Below the pieces are notes generated by a model. The model ran no database searches, was not told the origin of the DNA, and saw only the letters and a list, made by a program, of their open reading frames with translations. Of a stretch of DNA of 64,000 bases, positions 8,237 to 16,335 are shown in pieces (within the stretch, counting starts at the first letter, position 1; the number at the start of each line of letters is the position of its first letter). This DNA is from Massilia sp. WG5 (lineage in GTDB: Bacteria; Pseudomonadota; Gammaproteobacteria; Burkholderiales; Burkholderiaceae_D). The stretch is taken from NCBI RefSeq assembly GCF_001412595.2, contig NZ_CP012640.2:1302001-1366000 (forward strand), given 5' to 3'. The translations under genes were made by a program, and so were the position numbers.

Positions 8237-10105
8237 TCAAGCCTTCTTCTGCCGGGCGATCCAGCGATCGACGATCTGCCCCAGCACGTCCAGCGGCACC
8301 GACCCGTTTTTCAGCACCACGTCATGGAAGGCCGGCAGCGAGAACCTGTCGCCCAGCTCCTGCTTCGCTTTATCGCGCAGTTCGATAATGCGCAGCATGC
8401 CGATCATGTAGGCGCAGGCCTGGCCCGGCCAGGCGACATAGCGCTCGACTTCCTGGGCGCCGATGCCGTAGTCGATCGCCTGCTGGCGCGTCCATCCCTT
8501 GCTGTGCAGGCCGGTGTCGACCACCAGGCGCCGGGCGCGGAACAGCTCCGAGCCGAGCGCGCCGAGCAGGCCCGGGACATCCCCCTGCTTTTCATCTCCG
8601 TACCAGCCCTGCTCCACCGCCAGCCGTTCGGCGTACAGGCCCCAGCCTTCGCTGTGGGCGCTGCCGCCGCCGAAGATGCGCTGGGCGCGGAACTTCGGCA
8701 GGTCGGTCCGCTCCTGCTGGATCGCCAGCTGGAAGTGGTGGCCCGGCACCGCCTCGTGGTAGGACAGGCTGCGCATGCGGATCACGTCGAAGCTCGGGCC
8801 GCGCAGCGGCACCCAGAAGATGCCGGGGCGGCTGCCGTCCGGCGCCGGCAGCGAATAATGCGCGGCGGCCGAGGCTTCGGTCAGCGCCGGCTCGCGGCGC
8901 ACCTCGACCGGCGCGCGCGGCTTCAGGTTGAACAGGGCATTGCTGCGCTGCTCGGCGTCGGCCACCATCGCCGCGTACTTCTGCAGCAGCTCGGGACGCG
9001 GATCCGCTTCTCCCTTCGGCTCGAAGCTGGCGTCCAGCTTCTTCATGCGCTCCTCGATCGAGCCTTCGGTGTAGCCGAGCGAGCGCAGGTGGCGGTCCAT
9101 CTCGCCCTCGATGCGCGCGACTTCGCGCAGGCCGATCTCGTGGATCTGCGCGGCCGTGAGGTTCGTGCTGGTGTAGGTCTTCAGGGCCTGCTGGTAGGCG
9201 TCCAGTCCGCCCGGCAGGCGCGCGATGCCGGCGGTATCGGAGGTAGCCGGGTGGATCTCGGCCATGAAGGCCTGTACGCGCCGGTAGGCCGGGCGGATCT
9301 TCTCCTCGACGATGCGGGCGGCGCTCGACACGGCCTTGGCGCGCACCGGCTCGGCCACGTCGGACAGCTTGGCGAGGCGCTGGTCGAGCGTGGTGACCAG
9401 CACGTTCTGGTCCGCCGCCGGTTTCAGGAACAGGTCGACCTGGTACTGGGCGCGCTCGAGGATGAAGCGCGGCGGCAGGAAGCCTTTCGCGGCCGCTTCC
9501 CTGGCGCGTTCCAGGGCCTCGTCCATGCGCTGTCCGACCTGCTCCAGGCGCGCCATGTAGCTGCTCAGGTCCGCGGCCCGGCGCAGCGGATGGGTGGTGG
9601 TCATGAAGTTGACCAGCCCGACCTGCACGCCGCCGAACTGGTTGAACACGAAGCGGTAATCCTCGAAGGGCTCGCTGGCGATGGTGTTCGCCAGGCTCCA
9701 GCGCATCACCGAGGCCGAGGTGCGCTGCTCCTCGCTCAGCGGACCCGCCAGGAAGGCGTCCAGGCGCGCCACGCCGGTCTTCGCCATGTCGACCATCTGC
9801 TGGCGCTGCGCGCGGGTCTGCGGCGTCAGCTGGCGGTCGAGGGCCGCCTGTTCGGCGCCGTCGAAGTACTGGGTCGAGGTGGCGGTCTGCGGATTGGCGC
9901 GGACCCAGTCTGCGGCGAAGCGGTCGGCCCAGCTGTCGAAGGCCTTGTCGGGCTTGTCGGCGGCCTGCCTGGCGGCAGACTTGGCGGGTTTGGCGTGCTT
10001 GTCGGCCGCGGTGGCCGCGGTGGCCGGATGCATGGCGGCGAGGGCCAGCGGCAGGAACAGCGACGCAATGGCGGTGCGCAGGAGGCGCGAACGGGTCTGG
10101 GGCAT
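8237..10105 (-). CDS. DUF885 family exported metallopeptidase-like protein
   Basis: A 622-aa protein with a cleavable signal peptide (hydrophobic core about residues 12-24, ending near AMHPATAATA) and a Lys/Ala-rich stretch after it. The rest matches the DUF885 family. The hallmark HEAVPGHH (within YHEAVPGHHFQL, about residue 450) is a zinc-site-like HExxxGHH motif, followed by the conserved SEGWGLYAERLA. The family is thought to be peptidase-like; a substrate is not known. It is a single gene convergent with the EthD gene and downstream of the sensor kinase, with a 38-nt gap. Confidence 0.85.
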   Translation of the reverse strand: MPQTRSRLLRTAIASLFLPLALAAMHPATAATAADKHAKPAKSAARQAADKPDKAFDSWADRFAADWVRANPQTATSTQYFDGAEQAALDRQLTPQTRAQRQQMVDMAKTGVARLDAFLAGPLSEEQRTSASVMRWSLANTIASEPFEDYRFVFNQFGGVQVGLVNFMTTTHPLRRAADLSSYMARLEQVGQRMDEALERAREAAAKGFLPPRFILERAQYQVDLFLKPAADQNVLVTTLDQRLAKLSDVAEPVRAKAVSSAARIVEEKIRPAYRRVQAFMAEIHPATSDTAGIARLPGGLDAYQQALKTYTSTNLTAAQIHEIGLREVARIEGEMDRHLRSLGYTEGSIEERMKKLDASFEPKGEADPRPELLQKYAAMVADAEQRSNALFNLKPRAPVEVRREPALTEASAAAHYSLPAPDGSRPGIFWVPLRGPSFDVIRMRSLSYHEAVPGHHFQLAIQQERTDLPKFRAQRIFGGGSAHSEGWGLYAERLAVEQGWYGDEKQGDVPGLLGALGSELFRARRLVVDTGLHSKGWTRQQAIDYGIGAQEVERYVAWPGQACAYMIGMLRIIELRDKAKQELGDRFSLPAFHDVVLKNGSVPLDVLGQIVDRWIARQKKA

Positions 10106-10143
10106 GTGTCTCTCTTGTTTATGTTTTTACTTGCGGAAATCTA

Positions 10144-11529
10144 TCACGCTCCCCTGTCCTGTGGAAAGATGAGCACGAAGCGGGTGCCGCCGGCGCCGCT
10201 CTCGACCCGGACCTCGCCGCCGTGCAACTGCAGGATGCTGCGCACGATGGCCAGGCCGAGGCCGCCCGATTCGCCGGCGCCGTGGCGCGCCGGATCGGCG
10301 CGGTAGAAACGCTCGAACAGGTGCGGCAGGTGTTCGGGCGGAATCGGCGCGCCGAGGTTGTGGACCGAGATCTCGACGCTGCCGGCGCCGGCCGCAGCGG
10401 CCGCAGTGGCGACCGTGATCGCGGTGCCCGGCGCCCCGTAGCGCACGGCATTGCCCAGCAGGTTGGCCAGGGCCCGGCGCAGCAGCTCGCGGTCGGCGGC
10501 GAGCGTGCCCTGCGCCCCGTTCAGCAGGCGCATGCCGCGCTCCTCGGCCATGCCCTCGAAGTACTCGCACAGCTGGGCGGCCAGGCCATGCAGGTCGACG
10601 GCCTCGCGCACGACCGCGGCCGATGCCTGTTCGGAGCGCGCCAGGAACAGCATGCTGTCGATCATCCGCGCCAGCCGCTCGTACTCTTCCTGGTTCGACA
10701 CCAGCAGGTTCTGGTAGTCCTCCACCGTGCGCGACCGGCTCAGGGCCTGCTGGGTCTGGCCCATCAGGTTGCCCAGCGGCGTGCGCATCTCGTGGGCCAG
10801 GTCTTCCGAAAAGCGCGCCAGCTGGACGAAGCCGGCCTCGAGCCGCGCCAGCATCCCGTTGAGGGCCGTGCGCAGCTCGCTCAGCTCGCGCAGCTCGCTG
10901 GCGTCGTCGAGCCGCAGCGACAGGTGCCGGACATCGATGGCGGCGGCGCGCGCGGCCAGGCGCCGCACCGGCCGCAGGCCGCGCACGCCGATCGCCAGGC
11001 CGAGCAGGTATGCCAGTCCGGAACCGGCCACCAGCGCCCCCCACAGCGTGCGGCGATAGGCCCCCAGCATGTGTTCGCGCCCGGCCAGCAGCGTGCCGGC
11101 GACCAGGGTCAGCCCGCCGCCGCCGGGGCCGGGCACGTGCATCCAGGCCAGCCGCAGCGGCTGCGCGCCGTCCAGCGTGCGCAGGGCGATCCTGCCGTCG
11201 CCGTGCGGCAGGCGCGGCGCCGGCACCCCAACCGGGTCGATCGCGATCCGTACCTGGCCGGCGTCGTCGACGATCCACAGCAGGCTGTCCCGGTTGCCCA
11301 TCATGTTCTCGTACAGGCGCGGGCGGCGGCGCAGCGCCTCGAGATCGGCGCTGTCCTCGAGCAGGACGCGCATGCGGTCGACCCGTCCCGCCAGCGCCTG
11401 GTCGTCGCGCCATGCGATCTCGCGCTCCAGCGATGCGTACAGGAAGGCGCCGATCGCGCCCAGCAGCAGGGCGCTGCTGAGCGCGAACATCAGGGCCAGG
11501 CGCTGGCTGAGCGCCCGCGGCCACCCCAT
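10144..11529 (-). CDS. Sensor histidine kinase, CusS/HprS-like
   Basis: A 461-aa membrane sensor kinase of the heavy-metal/redox (CusS, HprS) subgroup. It has TM1 (about residues 12-33), a periplasmic domain, TM2 (about 165-188), a HAMP linker, HisKA with the phosphorylated His in DLAHEMRTPL, and an HATPase domain with the N box NLLGNAVRYG and the glycine box SGGLGLAIVRS. Its ATG overlaps the stop codon of the response-regulator gene (ATGA), so the two are translationally coupled. The divergent periplasmic hydroxyisourate hydrolase and the TTACA-N4-TGTAA site make an HprS-type role (peroxide/copper sensing at the envelope) more likely than a CusS role; this is inference. Confidence 0.9.
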   Translation of the reverse strand: MGWPRALSQRLALMFALSSALLLGAIGAFLYASLEREIAWRDDQALAGRVDRMRVLLEDSADLEALRRRPRLYENMMGNRDSLLWIVDDAGQVRIAIDPVGVPAPRLPHGDGRIALRTLDGAQPLRLAWMHVPGPGGGGLTLVAGTLLAGREHMLGAYRRTLWGALVAGSGLAYLLGLAIGVRGLRPVRRLAARAAAIDVRHLSLRLDDASELRELSELRTALNGMLARLEAGFVQLARFSEDLAHEMRTPLGNLMGQTQQALSRSRTVEDYQNLLVSNQEEYERLARMIDSMLFLARSEQASAAVVREAVDLHGLAAQLCEYFEGMAEERGMRLLNGAQGTLAADRELLRRALANLLGNAVRYGAPGTAITVATAAAAAGAGSVEISVHNLGAPIPPEHLPHLFERFYRADPARHGAGESGGLGLAIVRSILQLHGGEVRVESGAGGTRFVLIFPQDRGA

Positions 11530-12200
11530 CAGGCCTGCGCCTCGAGCACGTAGCCTACCCCGCGCACGGCGTGGATCAGCTTGCGCGGATACGGATCGTC
11601 GATCTTGGCGCGCAGGCGGCGCACGGCGACATCGACGACGTTGGTATCGCTGTCGAAGTTCATCTGCCAGACCTGGGATGCGATATAGGTGCGCGACAGC
11701 ACCTCGCCCTGGCGGCTGAGCAGCAGGTGCAGCAGCGCGAATTCCTTGTTGGTCAGGTCCACGCGTTCGCCCTGGCGGATCGCGCGGCGGCGCAGCAGGT
11801 CGAGCTCGAGGTCGGCCGCCTGCAGGCGCTCGGCCTCGCGCCCGGTCCGGCGCCGCAGCAGCGTCCTGACCCGCGCCAGGAATTCGGCATACGAGAAGGG
11901 CTTGACCAGGTAGTCGTCGGCGCCGAGTTCCAGGCCCTTGACGCGGTCCTCGACGGCGTCGCGCGCGGTCAGGAACATCACCGGGGTGGCCGAATCGCGG
12001 CGGATCAGCCGGAGCAGCTCCCAGCCGTCGACGCCGGGCAGCATCACGTCCAGCACCACCAGCTCATAAGGGTTGCTTTCGATGAGGCGCCGCCCCTGGT
12101 CGCCGGTGACCGCCACCTGCACCAGGTAGCCGGCCTCCTGCAGTCCTTTGCGCAGGTAGCCGGCGGTCTTCTCTTCGTCTTCCACAATCAGGATCGTCAT
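11529..12200 (-). CDS. OmpR-family response regulator, CusR/HprR-like
   Basis: A 223-aa regulator. The receiver domain starts [20 protein letters not shown] and has the phosphoryl acceptor Asp51 ([12 protein letters not shown]). The winged-helix DNA-binding domain ends [10 protein letters not shown]. The start is set at MTILIV because the receiver fold begins there; an upstream in-frame start would add an unrelated leader. The gene is divergent from the transthyretin-like hydrolase, and the intergenic TTACAAATCTGTAA has the same half-sites and spacing as the E. coli HprR box as I recall it. It may therefore control both itself and the hydrolase. Confidence 0.92.
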   Translation of the reverse strand: MTILIVEDEEKTAGYLRKGLQEAGYLVQVAVTGDQGRRLIESNPYELVVLDVMLPGVDGWELLRLIRRDSATPVMFLTARDAVEDRVKGLELGADDYLVKPFSYAEFLARVRTLLRRRTGREAERLQAADLELDLLRRRAIRQGERVDLTNKEFALLHLLLSRQGEVLSRTYIASQVWQMNFDSDTNVVDVAVRRLRAKIDDPYPRKLIHAVRGVGYVLEAQA

Positions 12201-12235
12201 GGCCGCTAGCTTACCGCGCCGAAGGACTTTTCCGC

Positions 12236-12249
12236 TTACAAATCTGTAA
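12236..12249. promoter_or_regulatory. Candidate HprR-type operator TTACA-N4-TGTAA
   Basis: TTACAAATCTGTAA is a perfect 5+5 inverted repeat with a 4-nt spacer, placed between the divergent response-regulator gene and uraH. The E. coli HprR box, from memory, is CATTACAAAATTGTAATG, with identical half-sites and spacing; CusR sites use TGACA instead. Binding by the adjacent regulator is inferred. Confidence 0.65.
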
Positions 12250-12295
12250 TCCAACTGTCATCCGGGCGACGGCGGCGGCCGGCTAGCATGGCGGC

Positions 12296-12709
12296 ATGAA
12301 AACATTGATCCAACTGCTGGCCGCCGCCGCGCTGGCCGGCGCCGCCCCCGCCCCGCATGCCGCAACACCGAATCCGCTGAGCGTGCACGTCCTGAACCTG
12401 CAGGACGGCCTGCCCTCGCCCGGCGTCGAAGTGGTGCTCGAAAAACAGGAAGACGGCCGCTGGACGCTGCTGAACAGCGCCGTCACCAACGAACAGGGCC
12501 GCATCCCCGCCCTTTTCCCGGATGGCCGCGCCTGGTCGGCCGGCACCTACAAGGTCACCTTCAGGACCGGCAAGTGGTTCGCCGAGCGCAAGGCCGACAG
12601 CTTCTTCCCCGAGATCCCGGTCATCTTCAAGGCCGACGGCAGGCAGCCGCATTACCATATCCCGCTGCTGCTCAGTCCTTACGGATTTTCGACCTACCGC
12701 GGCAACTGA
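12296..12709 (+). CDS. uraH: Periplasmic 5-hydroxyisourate hydrolase (transthyretin-like)
   Basis: A 137-aa protein of the transthyretin-related family that hydrolyses 5-hydroxyisourate to OHCU in purine breakdown. A signal peptide (MKTLIQLLAAAALAGAAPAPHAA) places it in the periplasm, like E. coli HiuH/YedX. Family motifs are LSVHVLNLQDGLPSPGVEV near the mature N-terminus and YHIPLLLSPYGFSTYRG at the C-terminus. The last residue is Asn, giving YRGN where the family signature is YRGS. The divergent two-component pair and the TTACA operator reproduce the E. coli hprRS-hiuH arrangement. The 3' end overlaps the convergent FixH gene by 16 bp. Confidence 0.93.
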   Translation: MKTLIQLLAAAALAGAAPAPHAATPNPLSVHVLNLQDGLPSPGVEVVLEKQEDGRWTLLNSAVTNEQGRIPALFPDGRAWSAGTYKVTFRTGKWFAERKADSFFPEIPVIFKADGRQPHYHIPLLLSPYGFSTYRGN

Positions 12710-13212
12710 TCGGCTTCGATCGCCAGTTCCCCTTGCCGCGGCCAGCTCCAGCCCTTCGCCAGGCGCCAGTCGCGCCGGTCGCCTTCGGCAAGCAGCTGCC
12801 AGTGGGTGTGCTCCAGCACCGGCAACGGAATCGAGAAGGCGCCGTCCGCATCCGGCCGCACCAGCAGCGCCAGGTCCCGTTCGGGCAGGGTCGGGTGCGC
12901 GAGGCGGATCGTGAACGGGCCGGCGAAGGGCTTGCCGGCGCTCTCGATCCGGCCGCTCAGCCGGCCGCCTTCGTAGCGCAGCTGCAGGGCCAGGCGCATG
13001 GCGCTGGCGACGCGGTCGCGGCGCAGGTCCTGGTTGATCGCCTTGCCCTGCTTGTAGTAGTCGTCGACCACCATGGCGTCCGGGTGGCCGAGCGCCAGCC
13101 AGGTGACGAAGCCGCCGCCGACCAGCACCGTGGCCGGGCCCAGCATCAGGAGCCAGGGCCAGCGGTGGGTGTACCAGGGCGCCGCCGGCGCCGTGTTCGA
13201 AGTGAGGTGCAT
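12694..13212 (-). CDS. ccoH: FixH/CcoH family cbb3 oxidase assembly protein
   Basis: A 172-aa protein with a short cytoplasmic N-terminus, one transmembrane helix (about residues 18-40, PWLLMLGPATVLVGGGFVTW) and a periplasmic domain containing DYYKQGKAINQDLRRD, a typical FixH signature. FixH/CcoH helps assemble or stabilise the cbb3 oxidase. It is preceded by AAGGAG and is the last gene of the ccoNOQPGH operon. Its stop codon lies inside the 3' end of the convergent uraH gene. Confidence 0.9.
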   Translation of the reverse strand: MHLTSNTAPAAPWYTHRWPWLLMLGPATVLVGGGFVTWLALGHPDAMVVDDYYKQGKAINQDLRRDRVASAMRLALQLRYEGGRLSGRIESAGKPFAGPFTIRLAHPTLPERDLALLVRPDADGAFSIPLPVLEHTHWQLLAEGDRRDWRLAKGWSWPRQGELAIEADQLPR

Positions 13213-13229
13213 GTTGCTTGCTCCTTGGC

Positions 13230-14588
13230 TTATTTCGGGACGATGAACACGGCCTTCTCGCTCACGCGCAGCGAGGGCTCGTCGAGGGCGCTCACGGTGA
13301 AGCGGATCGGGTGCGAACCGCCCGGCGCCTGGCCCGGTTTGACGCGCACCCGCACCGGCACCGCGCGCGAGGACGCGCCCGCCAGTTCGACCGTGTCCTC
13401 GTCGGCGATGGCGCTGGTGGGGATGCCGGCTACCTCGATGCGGTAGATGTGGGCCCGCTCGGCCGTATTCATCACCTGCAGGCGGTAGACGTTCTCGATC
13501 ATGCCGTCCTCGACCTCGCGCCCCATGGCGCCGCGGTCGCGGATCACGTCGAGCTTGAGCGGGGTGCGCAGGGCCAGCGAGGTGGACAGCGCGCCGGCGA
13601 TGGCCAGGAACACCAGGCCGTAGCCGATCACGCGCGGGCGCAGGATGCGCCGCTTGATCTGCGCCGCGTTCCAGCGCCCGGCCAGGGCGTTCTCGGTGGC
13701 GTAGCGGATCAGGCCGCGCGGCTTGTCCACCTTGTCCATCACGCTGTCGCAGGCGTCGATGCAGGCGGCGCAGCCGATGCACTCGTACTGCAGGCCCTTG
13801 CGGATATCGATGCCGGTCGGGCAGACCTGCACGCACATGCTGCAGTCGATGCAGTCGCGCTCGCCGCGCGCCGCGTCGTAGCTGACGATCAGTGTGTCGC
13901 GGTCGAACATCGCGCTCTGGAAGCGCGCGTAGGGGCACATGTACTTGCAGACCTGCTCGCGCATCCAGCCGGCGTTCCCATACGTCGCGAAACCGTAGAA
14001 CAGCACCCAGAACAGCTCCCAGGGCCCGAGCGCGAAGCCCAGCGCCTCGTGGGCCAACTGGCGCACCGGCGTGAAGTAGCCGACGAAGCTGAAGCCGGTC
14101 CACAGCGCGACCAGTCCCCAGGCCAGGTGCTTGGCGCCGCGCTTGCCGAACTTTGCCGGCGTCCATGGCTGGCGGTCGAGGCGGATGCGCGCGCTGCGGT
14201 TGCCTTCGATGCGGCGTTCGATCCACAGGAAGATCTCGGTGTAGACCGTCTGCGGGCAGGCATAGCCGCACCAGACGCGGCCGGCCACCGTCGTCACCAG
14301 GAACAGGCCGTAGGCGCAGACGATGAGCAATGCCGCCAGGTAGATGAAGTCCTGCGGCCACAGGGTCAGGCCGAACAGGTGGAACTGGCGCGCGCCCAGG
14401 TCGAACAGCACCGCCTGGCGTCCGTGCACCTGAAGCCAGGGCAGTCCGTAGAACAGCACCTGGGTCAGCCAGACGCAGGCCCAGCGCATCGAGGCGTAGC
14501 GGCCCTTCACCTCGCGCGGGTGGATCTCCTCGCGCGCGGCGTACATCTTGATGACCGCTTCCTTGACCTCGGGTTGGGGCGCATTCAT
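13230..14588 (-). CDS. ccoG: Cytochrome c oxidase accessory protein CcoG (FixG)
   Basis: A 452-aa membrane ferredoxin-like protein that handles copper delivered to the cbb3 oxidase (Cu(II) reduction has been reported for CcoG). There are several transmembrane segments, the conserved CGYACPQTVYTEIF, then two [4Fe-4S] cysteine clusters (CIDCSMCVQVCP and CIGCAACIDACD) and a C-terminal immunoglobulin-like periplasmic domain (about residue 330 onward). Its ATG overlaps the ccoP stop codon by 4 nt (ATGA). Confidence 0.95.
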   Translation of the reverse strand: MNAPQPEVKEAVIKMYAAREEIHPREVKGRYASMRWACVWLTQVLFYGLPWLQVHGRQAVLFDLGARQFHLFGLTLWPQDFIYLAALLIVCAYGLFLVTTVAGRVWCGYACPQTVYTEIFLWIERRIEGNRSARIRLDRQPWTPAKFGKRGAKHLAWGLVALWTGFSFVGYFTPVRQLAHEALGFALGPWELFWVLFYGFATYGNAGWMREQVCKYMCPYARFQSAMFDRDTLIVSYDAARGERDCIDCSMCVQVCPTGIDIRKGLQYECIGCAACIDACDSVMDKVDKPRGLIRYATENALAGRWNAAQIKRRILRPRVIGYGLVFLAIAGALSTSLALRTPLKLDVIRDRGAMGREVEDGMIENVYRLQVMNTAERAHIYRIEVAGIPTSAIADEDTVELAGASSRAVPVRVRVKPGQAPGGSHPIRFTVSALDEPSLRVSEKAVFIVPK

Positions 14589-15508
14589 TTCAGCTCGTCC
14601 TCGTGCGACAGGCTCCAGACATAGGCCGCCAGCACCTGCACCTTGCCCTCGCCCAGGAACTCGCCCCAGGCCGGCATGGTGTTGTTGCGGCCCTTGCGGA
14701 TGGTTTCCATCACGGTCTCGGCACTGCCGCCGTACAGCCAGACCTTGTCGGTCAGGTTCGGCGCGCCCAGCGCCGGGTTGCCGTGCGCGTCGGCGCCATG
14801 GCAGGCGGCGCAGGCGCCGAACTTCGGCTTGCCGAAGGCGACCTTGACGGGGTCGGCGGTCAGGCCCGACAGGCTGCGCACGTAGTGGGCGACGTTCTCG
14901 ATGTCCTTGTCGGAACCGAGGGCCGCGCCCATCGGCGGCATCTGGCCATTGCGGCCCTTCATGATGGTTTCCTTGATCGTCGAGGGTTCGCCGCCGTACA
15001 GCCAGTCGCTGTCGGTCAGGTTCGGGTAGCCCTTGTTGCCGCGCGCATCCGAGCCGTGGCACTGCGCGCAGTAGTTCAGGAACAGGCGCTCGCCGATCGC
15101 GTGCGCCTGCGGGTCGCGCGCGACCACCTTGATATCCTGCGTCAGGTATTTGTCGAACAGCGGACCGTAGTCGGCGTTCGCCTGCTTCACCTCCGCCTTG
15201 TAGGCGCCGGCCGACTGCCACCCCAGCTTGCCGGCATAGCTGCCCAGGCCCGGGTACAGCACCAGGTAGGCGATCGCGAACACGATGGTCAGGTAGAACA
15301 AACCCATCCACCAGCGCGGCATCGGAGTGTTCAGTTCGGTCAGGTCCTCGTCCCAGACGTGGCCGGTGGTCTTTTCGGGCTGGCCGTCCACGCCGATCCT
15401 GACCTTGTGCATCGACTGCGACCACAGCAGGATCGCGCAGCCGGCGATGCCCAGCACCGTGATCAGGACGATGTACCAGTTCCAGAAACCGCTGGTGAAG
15501 TCAGACAT
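14585..15508 (-). CDS. ccoP: cbb3 cytochrome c oxidase subunit III, diheme c
   Basis: A 307-aa membrane-anchored diheme cytochrome c that brings electrons to the CcoN active site. Two N-terminal hydrophobic segments flank the motif TPMPRWWMGLFYLTIVF; two CXXCH heme sites follow (CAQCHGSD and CAACHGAD), each with a downstream Met ligand region (NGQMPPMGAAL, NNTMPAWGEFL). The start MSDFTSGFWNWYI overlaps the end of ccoQ by 8 nt, and the stop overlaps ccoG, so the operon is tightly coupled. Confidence 0.96.
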   Translation of the reverse strand: MSDFTSGFWNWYIVLITVLGIAGCAILLWSQSMHKVRIGVDGQPEKTTGHVWDEDLTELNTPMPRWWMGLFYLTIVFAIAYLVLYPGLGSYAGKLGWQSAGAYKAEVKQANADYGPLFDKYLTQDIKVVARDPQAHAIGERLFLNYCAQCHGSDARGNKGYPNLTDSDWLYGGEPSTIKETIMKGRNGQMPPMGAALGSDKDIENVAHYVRSLSGLTADPVKVAFGKPKFGACAACHGADAHGNPALGAPNLTDKVWLYGGSAETVMETIRKGRNNTMPAWGEFLGEGKVQVLAAYVWSLSHEDELK

Positions 15509-15689
15509 GATCTTCTCCCGGGCCGTTGTCCGCATCCGCGGCGTCGTCGGCGAAGGGCAGCCCGGCCGCCGGTGCGAAGTCCTGCTCCTTGCGCAGCACA
15601 TAGGTCCAGGCCAGGATGCCGGCGAAGGTGGCGAAGCTGATCACGGTCATGATGCGGCTGGCGTGATCGAAAAGGTATTGGAGTTCCAT
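15501..15689 (-). CDS. ccoQ: cbb3 oxidase small subunit CcoQ
   Basis: A 62-aa protein with one transmembrane helix (about residues 13-32) ending in the hallmark WTYVLRKEQDF, followed by an acidic tail. CcoQ/FixQ stabilises the interaction of CcoP with the CcoNO core. It lies 13 nt after ccoO and overlaps ccoP by 8 nt. The tail (ADDAADADNGPGED) is longer than in many homologues but not unusual. Confidence 0.93.
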   Translation of the reverse strand: MELQYLFDHASRIMTVISFATFAGILAWTYVLRKEQDFAPAAGLPFADDAADADNGPGEDHV

Positions 15690-15702
15690 ATCGGTTCCTT
15701 GC

Positions 15703-16317
15703 TCAGTTCCGTGTCTTGATCTGGGTGCCCAGCCCCTGGAGGTAGGCGACCAGCGCGTCCTGCTCGGTCCTGTTGTCGAGTTCCGCGGGGCCGTCCTTCA
15801 CCTCCTGGTCGGAGTACGGCACGCCCAGGCGCTGCATCGCGCGCATCTTCGGCACGATCGATTGGGGGTCGAGTTTGGTTTTCGCCAGCCAGGGGTAGCC
15901 CGGCATGTTGGATTCGGGGACCACGTCGCGCGGGTTGTCCAGGTGGGTGCGGTGCCACTCGTCCGAGTAGCGGCCGCCCACCCGCGCCAGGTCCGGGCCG
16001 GTGCGCTTCGAGCCCCACTGGAACGGATGGTCGTAGACGAATTCGCCGGCCACCGAGTAGTGGCCATAGCGTTCGGTCTCGGCGCGGAAGGGACGGATCA
16101 TCTGCGAATGGCAGTTGTAGCAGCCCTCGCGGATGTAGATGTCGCGCCCGGCCAGGCGCAGCGGCGAATAGGGTTTCAGGCCGGCGACCGGTTCGGTGGT
16201 CGACTTCTGGAAGAACAGCGGCACGATCTCGACCAGGCCGCCGAAGGAGATCACGACCAGCACCAGGCCGATCAGCAGCCAGGGGTTCTTCTCGATCCAC
16301 TCGTGGGTGAATTTCAT
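15703..16317 (-). CDS. ccoO: cbb3 cytochrome c oxidase subunit II, monoheme c
   Basis: A 204-aa monoheme cytochrome c anchored by one N-terminal helix ([20 protein letters not shown]). The heme site is CYNCHSQM in [15 protein letters not shown], with downstream family motifs [16 protein letters not shown] and NMPGYPWL (Met ligand). It passes electrons between CcoP and CcoN. It is placed 18 nt after ccoN in the same operon. Confidence 0.96.
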   Translation of the reverse strand: MKFTHEWIEKNPWLLIGLVLVVISFGGLVEIVPLFFQKSTTEPVAGLKPYSPLRLAGRDIYIREGCYNCHSQMIRPFRAETERYGHYSVAGEFVYDHPFQWGSKRTGPDLARVGGRYSDEWHRTHLDNPRDVVPESNMPGYPWLAKTKLDPQSIVPKMRAMQRLGVPYSDQEVKDGPAELDNRTEQDALVAYLQGLGTQIKTRN

Positions 16318-16335
16318 GATGGTTTCCTGTTTTCT

